Under the pieces are notes generated by a model, which worked only from the letters and a program-made list of their open reading frames with translations, was not told the origin of the DNA and ran no database searches. A DNA stretch of 64,000 nt. Origin: Dastarcus helophoroides. Its lineage: Eukaryota; Arthropoda; Insecta; Coleoptera; Bothrideridae. How positions within the stretch are numbered: the stretch's first letter is position 1; the number at the start of each line of letters is the position of its first letter. This document shows, in pieces, positions 60,731-64,000 of the stretch. The translations under genes and the position numbers were made by a program. The stretch is taken from positions 35,699,283 to 35,763,282 of the forward strand of contig CM053331.1 of the NCBI GenBank assembly GCA_028583605.1, read 5' to 3'.

Positions 60731-61207
60731 TTAAAAAGTCCTCGTTTTCAAAGTAAAATTGGATAGAAATAGGTGCGTAAGAACCATTAAAAAGAAGGAA
60801 GCACTAAAGAGAATCATTAGAGAGAAGAAAAAATCCTTGTTTTCAAAGTAAAATTGGATAGAAATAGGTGCGTAAGAACCATTAAAAAGAAGGAAGCACT
60901 AAAGAGAATCATTAGAGAGAAGAAAAAATCCTTGTTTTCAAAGTAAAATTGGATAGAAATAGGTGTGTAAGAAGCATTAAAGAGAAGGAAGCATTAAAGA
61001 GAAGTATTAGAGAGAAGGAAGCATTAAAGAGAAATATTAAAGAGAAGGAAAAAGTCCTCGCTTTCAAAGTAAAATTGGATAGAAATAGATGTGTAAGAAG
61101 CATTAAAGAGAAGCATTAGAGAGAAGGAAAAAATCCTCGCTTTCAAAGTAAAATTGGATAGAAATAGATGTGTAAGAAGCATTAAAGAGAAGCATTAGAA
61201 AGAAGAA
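60731..61207 (+). repeat. ~95-bp tandem repeat, five copies
   Basis: aaagtaaaattggatagaaa begins copies at 60750, 60845, 60940, 61066 and 61145. The first three are a strict 95-bp period; later ones vary by gain or loss of a ~16-bp attaaagagaagca subunit. Confidence 0.92.
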
Positions 61208-61754
61208 AGCTTAATTTGGTTAACCATCGAGCATAGAAATTTCGTAATTAAAAATTATTTCAGATTAAAGTCGCATTCCTACTTCAAAATCCAAATTTTG
61301 ATTGAAATCGAAGTTTTGATTGCAATAGAAATTTTGATTGAAATCGAAATTTCAAGATTAAAGTCGTTTGGAGTTTAGAGTCTACTTTCATCTCTTTAGT
61401 TTAATCTCAACATGTCAACCTTCCATTCGAAATTTTGGATATTAAGCTCGTAATAAAACAAAACGAATAATTTTAAGTTTAAAGTTAAAATGTCCACTTT
61501 TTTAAATCCCTAAATTTTGAATTTTGAACTCAAAATTTGAACTTTCAAATTACATCTCGAAATTTTTACTTTTGCCAAATTTAATGTTAAAATTTTAAGA
61601 TAGCTTAATAACGTTTTCAATATTTTTTTATCAAAACATTAATTTTTTTTAAATATGACGATTTTAAAAGCAAATTTCTAAATTTACTACAAAATTTTAT
61701 CGAAGTGTTCAGTTTAAGGATCAAATTAGGAAATATCGTTATTAAAGTTGAAAT
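61208..61754. other. AT-rich intronic DNA
   Basis: Short gaaattttgattgaaatcg-like direct repeats at 61290-61350. No gene. Confidence 0.45.
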
Positions 61755-61859
61755 TAAGATATTTGATATTTACATTCATAACTATTAAACTTTATTAACG
61801 ATAAAAACGCAACAAAATTTAAAAATTCCACAAGATTGCGTGGAACTAATAGGATTGAT

Positions 61860-62150
61860 CCCCCCAAGGGCAAGATTCTTGAGGCATACTAGACAGTCGG
61901 AGACAGAAAATTCCTGTGCGGTCCAGCTTAACATAGTGAGGACTTCTGTCTACGATGACTCTTTTTTTTCTATAGAACTTCCAGGTTATGGAACTTGTTA
62001 CCAAACGGAATTTTCCCCAAAAGTTACAACCTATCCTTGTTTATGAAGGCAGTTCATCGCCATCTATCCTTGTTTCCGCATCCTACTCGCAGTGCTTTGA
62101 AAGCATAATGGGGTTACCCTTTGCGAGTGGATTAAATTTTAAAAAAAGAA
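61860..62150 (+). pseudogene. LINE reverse-transcriptase C-terminal remnant, frameshifted at a T-run
   Basis: One frame gives HTRQSETENS, then VQLNIVRTSVYDDSFF; after an 8-T run near 61964 the next frame gives YRTSRLWNLLPNGIFPKSY, then KAVHRHLSLFPHPTRSALKA before TAA at 62106. This is the best preserved of three such tails. Followed by ccctttgcgagtggattaaa. No catalytic reverse-transcriptase motifs upstream, so 5' truncated. Confidence 0.7.
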
Positions 62151-62280
62151 AAAACTTTGGAGTAATGCTTAGGGAGCTGAAAAAAAACTTCATAAATAAT
62201 TACTATTGTGGTACAAGGCGGTTGTTTAAGTGAAGTTATGTCTTATTTTAAATATTTTAAATTGCATTGCATTATTCAAG

Positions 62281-62340
62281 TTACTTTTTGCGAGCGGATT
62301 AAGCTTAAAAAAAATAGTTATGAATATTAAGATATTTCAA
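62281..62340 (+). repeat. Second LINE-type 3' tail plus inverted end
   Basis: tttttgcgagcggattaagc with an A-run repeats the tail at 62115, followed by atagttatgaatattaag, the complement of attcataacta at 61772. Confidence 0.5.
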
Positions 62341-62427
62341 TAGAAGCTTTTGTGTTGTCCCATTTTTGGACGTGTCCATTTAGAATTATTATGTTGCAAA
62401 CTAACAGGTATTTTGTTTCATTTTCAG

Positions 62428-62589
62428 AACTGCCTGTTTGGAACTATGACGGTAGCTCAACATATCAAGCTGAAGGTTCCAATTCAGACACATATCTGTA
62501 CCCCGTTGCTATGTACAATGACCCCTTCCTTAGAGGAAATAATAAACTAGTTCTCTGTGATACGTACAAGTACAACAAAAAACCAACAG
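62428..62589 (+). CDS. Gs2: Glutamine synthetase, second coding exon
   Basis: Residues 62-115. The acceptor is TTTTCAG (ends 62427) and the donor GTACGT (62590). The split G from the previous exon plus AA gives Glu62 and the sequence [21 protein letters not shown], which contains the glutamine synthetase signature around Asp69-Gly70-Ser71-Ser72 (DGSS, with SD at 81-82). It continues through [18 protein letters not shown] to [11 protein letters not shown]. Length is 162 nt, phase 1 at both ends, so it joins cleanly to the flanking exons with no residues missing relative to the family. This stretch completes the N-terminal beta-grasp domain, which contributes to the active site of the neighbouring subunit in the decamer. 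It follows a 13.3-kb satellite-filled intron. Confidence 0.95.
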
Positions 62590-62821
62590 GTACGTCCACT
62601 CTCAAAAATAATTGATCAAAATGTTTTATTGGTCAAATTGTTTTGTTCTACTAAAGACATAATTTTGTTGGAACGGGCTTCAAAAATTGAAAAACAAATC
62701 TTGAAACCCGAAACCAAGAAAGATCAAAAAAAACAACAATGGTTGCTCTAACGCAAATACAGGATTTGTATTTCAATTTTTCTATTCAAGACAGTTTACG
62801 AATTTAATTTTTTTTCCCCAG
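62590..62821 (+). other. Glutamine synthetase intron between coding exons 2 and 3 (232 bp)
   Basis: GTACGT to CCCCAG, phase 1. More than half of it is a degraded family B palindrome (about 62662-62782). Confidence 0.92.
62662..62782. mobile_element. Degraded family B copy in short intron
   Basis: ttggaacgggcttcaaaaat, acccgaaaccaagaaagatc, ggttgctctaacgc, then ggatttgtatttcaattttt. Most of the right arm is deleted. Confidence 0.75.
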
Positions 62822-63096
62822 AAACCAACAAGAGGTTAACATGTTTTCAAGCTATGGAAGCAGCCAAAGACTCCAAACCATGGTTCGGAATCGAGCAAGA
62901 GTACACCCTACTAGATATGGACAAGAGGCCCCTCGGTTGGCCAAAACACGGGTTCCCGGGCCCACAAGGTCCGTACTACTGCGGCGTCGGGGCTGACAAG
63001 GTGTACGCCCGCGATATCGTCGAAGCCCATTACAGGGCCTGTCTGTATGCCGGTATCAACGTATCAGGAACAAACGCAGAAGTTATGCCCGCACAA
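62822..63096 (+). CDS. Gs2: Glutamine synthetase, third coding exon (gene continues beyond window)
   Basis: Residues 116-207, the start of the catalytic barrel domain. The acceptor is a T/C run ending in CCCCAG (62821); the donor GTAAGA begins at 63097. Visible landmarks: WFGIEQEY (136-143), whose Glu140 and Glu142 match the metal-binding glutamates of eukaryotic glutamine synthetase; [20 protein letters not shown] (154-173), a conserved loop; and [11 protein letters not shown] (197-207), whose Glu202 matches another metal ligand. The exon ends in phase 0 after Gln207, where the family continues with WEFQVG. No such continuation occurs before 64000, so the next exon is outside. Family length is about 360-370 residues, so roughly 55% is present. 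No frameshift or lost catalytic residue is seen in the visible part. Confidence 0.95.
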
Positions 63097-63500
63097 GTAA
63101 GAATTCGTATCAATTTTTGCTGAGAAAACTCTTGACTTTTAAATAAATGTTATGATTTATGTCGGGGGCGACCATAAGAGGGTGTAATATGTACGAAACT
63201 GCTCAGGGGCCCTACCAAAGTGGATGACTTCATTTTTAGTCACAGAAAATGTTTTAAACTAGGTTTAAAAAAATACGTTAAGCGCCACCGCCGATTTTTT
63301 TTTAAATCCACTCGCAACGGATTTCCTCCTTTTTTTGGCCGTCAGGAACATTGTATATACGACATTGAAGGATTTAAATATTCTCTACATCTTCTTTGCG
63401 AAGTAGTGTTATTTTCGTGGTTTTTTTTTTCGCCAGTGACTCCTTCCACAATTCTAGATTTTCAGTAACCTTCTGTTAAGGATTGGCAATCCTTATAGAC
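63097..63500 (+). other. Start of next glutamine synthetase intron; nothing recognised
   Basis: Begins with GTAAGA after Gln207. Contains T-runs and open frames without recognisable protein similarity; the intron continues through two transposon pieces to the window end. Confidence 0.85.
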
Positions 63501-63774
63501 TGCCCCAAGCAGCGATTACGTTGGATTTTTGTTTGTCAATCGCTGTTTGTGACTCAACACTAAAAAAAAACACTTAAAACTATCTTAAGATTTGAACGAT
63601 GTAAAACTAAATAACAACAAAATTATTCTAAAGTTTGAACATTTCGGACAACGTTATTCTCTTCCCGTCGTCAAAAAATTAATATAAATTTCGTTTTCTC
63701 TATAATTTCGTATGTTCTGTCAAAAATAATTAAAATTGACAAACAAAGATCCAACGCAATGGCTGCCTGGGCCA
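63501..63774. mobile_element. 274-bp MITE-like element with 40-bp inverted ends
   Basis: The first 40 bp (from TGCCCCAAGCAGCG) and the reverse complement of the last 40 bp (from TGGCCCAGGCAGCC) match at about 35 of 40 positions, both ending in TTTGTTTGTCAAT. Interior AT-rich with no ORF. Superfamily not determined. It lies in a glutamine synthetase intron. Confidence 0.7.
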
Positions 63775-63936
63775 AACTTTCCCGCCAGCAATAAGTTCTC
63801 TTAAAGAGCTCTTACAATTAACATTTTTTAGAGTCTGACATCGGGAAATATTGTCAGAAAGTTAACATTATGTTAACGTAAAGATTTCTCATGCTAAAAA
63901 CATCTATCAAAATTATCTTATAGGTATCCGTTAGAT

Positions 63937-64000
63937 CAGGGGCGGCCTTTAGGGGTGGCAAGCAGGACAACGGCCCGGGGCCTCGCGCACTCGCGCAATA
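63937..64000 (+). mobile_element. Left end of a GC-rich CAGGGGCGG-type element, cut by window end
   Basis: Starts CAGGGGCGGCCTTTAGGGG, the same kind of terminus as the element at 19694-20115, followed by GC-rich sequence (CGGCCCGGGGCC) unlike its surroundings. Probably a hAT-like non-autonomous element; the right end is outside. Confidence 0.5.

Larger units (their letters stand above)
49145..62427 (+). other. Glutamine synthetase intron between coding exons 1 and 2 (13.3 kb)
   Basis: Bounded by GTAAGA and TTTTCAG and fixed by the reading frame across the junction (codon 62). Contains a family B remnant, a diverged 1.76-kb-family copy, about 8.6 kb of ~250-bp satellite, a ~95-bp tandem repeat and a LINE tail. 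No extra exon is needed to complete the protein. Confidence 0.9.

Noticed and set aside
49145..62427. A hidden coding exon within the satellite intron
   Set aside because: The flanking exons join in phase with no residues missing relative to the family.

Overview
The window is AT-rich, intron-bearing eukaryotic DNA that is almost entirely non-coding. The only cellular gene I can support is the 5' part of a eukaryotic (class II) glutamine synthetase on the + strand. Its protein resembles insect cytosolic glutamine synthetases, and the repeat content (mariner-like ends, hAT-like ends, insect-type LINE tails) also fits an insect. A beetle is possible, but I cannot establish the order from the sequence.

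Glutamine synthetase. Three coding exons read continuously through consensus splice sites: 48961-49144 (start codon, residues 1-61), 62428-62589 (residues 62-115) and 62822-63096 (residues 116-207). The remaining ~45% of the protein lies beyond the window. A stop codon two codons upstream of the ATG rules out an N-terminal targeting extension in this exon frame, so a cytosolic product is likely. A TATA box plus arthropod-type initiator at 34722-34756, followed by a short exon with a GTAAGT donor at 34812, is a plausible but unproven promoter and non-coding first exon. Upstream, 31.16-31.52 kb holds nuclear-receptor-like motifs.

Layout. 1-9.34 kb: minisatellite with a 20-bp unit containing a HindIII site, first in + orientation with a ~390-bp higher-order form, then in reverse orientation, with pieces of a palindromic element ('family B') at the junctions. 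9.35-11.7 kb: mostly unique DNA with a weak second promoter candidate near 10.05 kb. 11.7-13.26 kb: nine ~179-bp satellite units, each with a mariner-ITR-like motif. 13.6-19.2 kb: AT-rich DNA, then the 20-bp array and its derived ~152-bp and longer units, interrupted by a family B palindrome at 18.68 kb. 19.69-20.12 kb: a hAT-like non-autonomous element. 21.88-23.56 kb: a foldback element whose arms are the 20-bp array in opposite orientations. 23.56-24.07 kb: three ~180-bp repeats, then a LINE tail. 26.33-31.11 kb: a possible large element with ~24-bp inverted ends and an AT-rich non-coding interior. 35.2-48.9 kb: a cluster of ~1.76-kb repeats in direct and inverted copies, ending about 45 bp before the glutamine synthetase acceptor. 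49.15-62.43 kb: a 13.3-kb intron, about two thirds of it a ~250-bp satellite. 62.6-64 kb: the last visible exon and the next intron with two more transposon pieces.

Most predicted open frames are by-products of repeats. The 20-bp unit has no stop in any + frame and, because 20 is not a multiple of 3, every frame encodes the same 20-residue period. I found no CRISPR, rRNA or convincing tRNA. The dominant theme is foldback and palindromic elements nested with satellite arrays around a conserved housekeeping gene. Coordinates of degenerate repeats are approximate; no alignment or database search was run.
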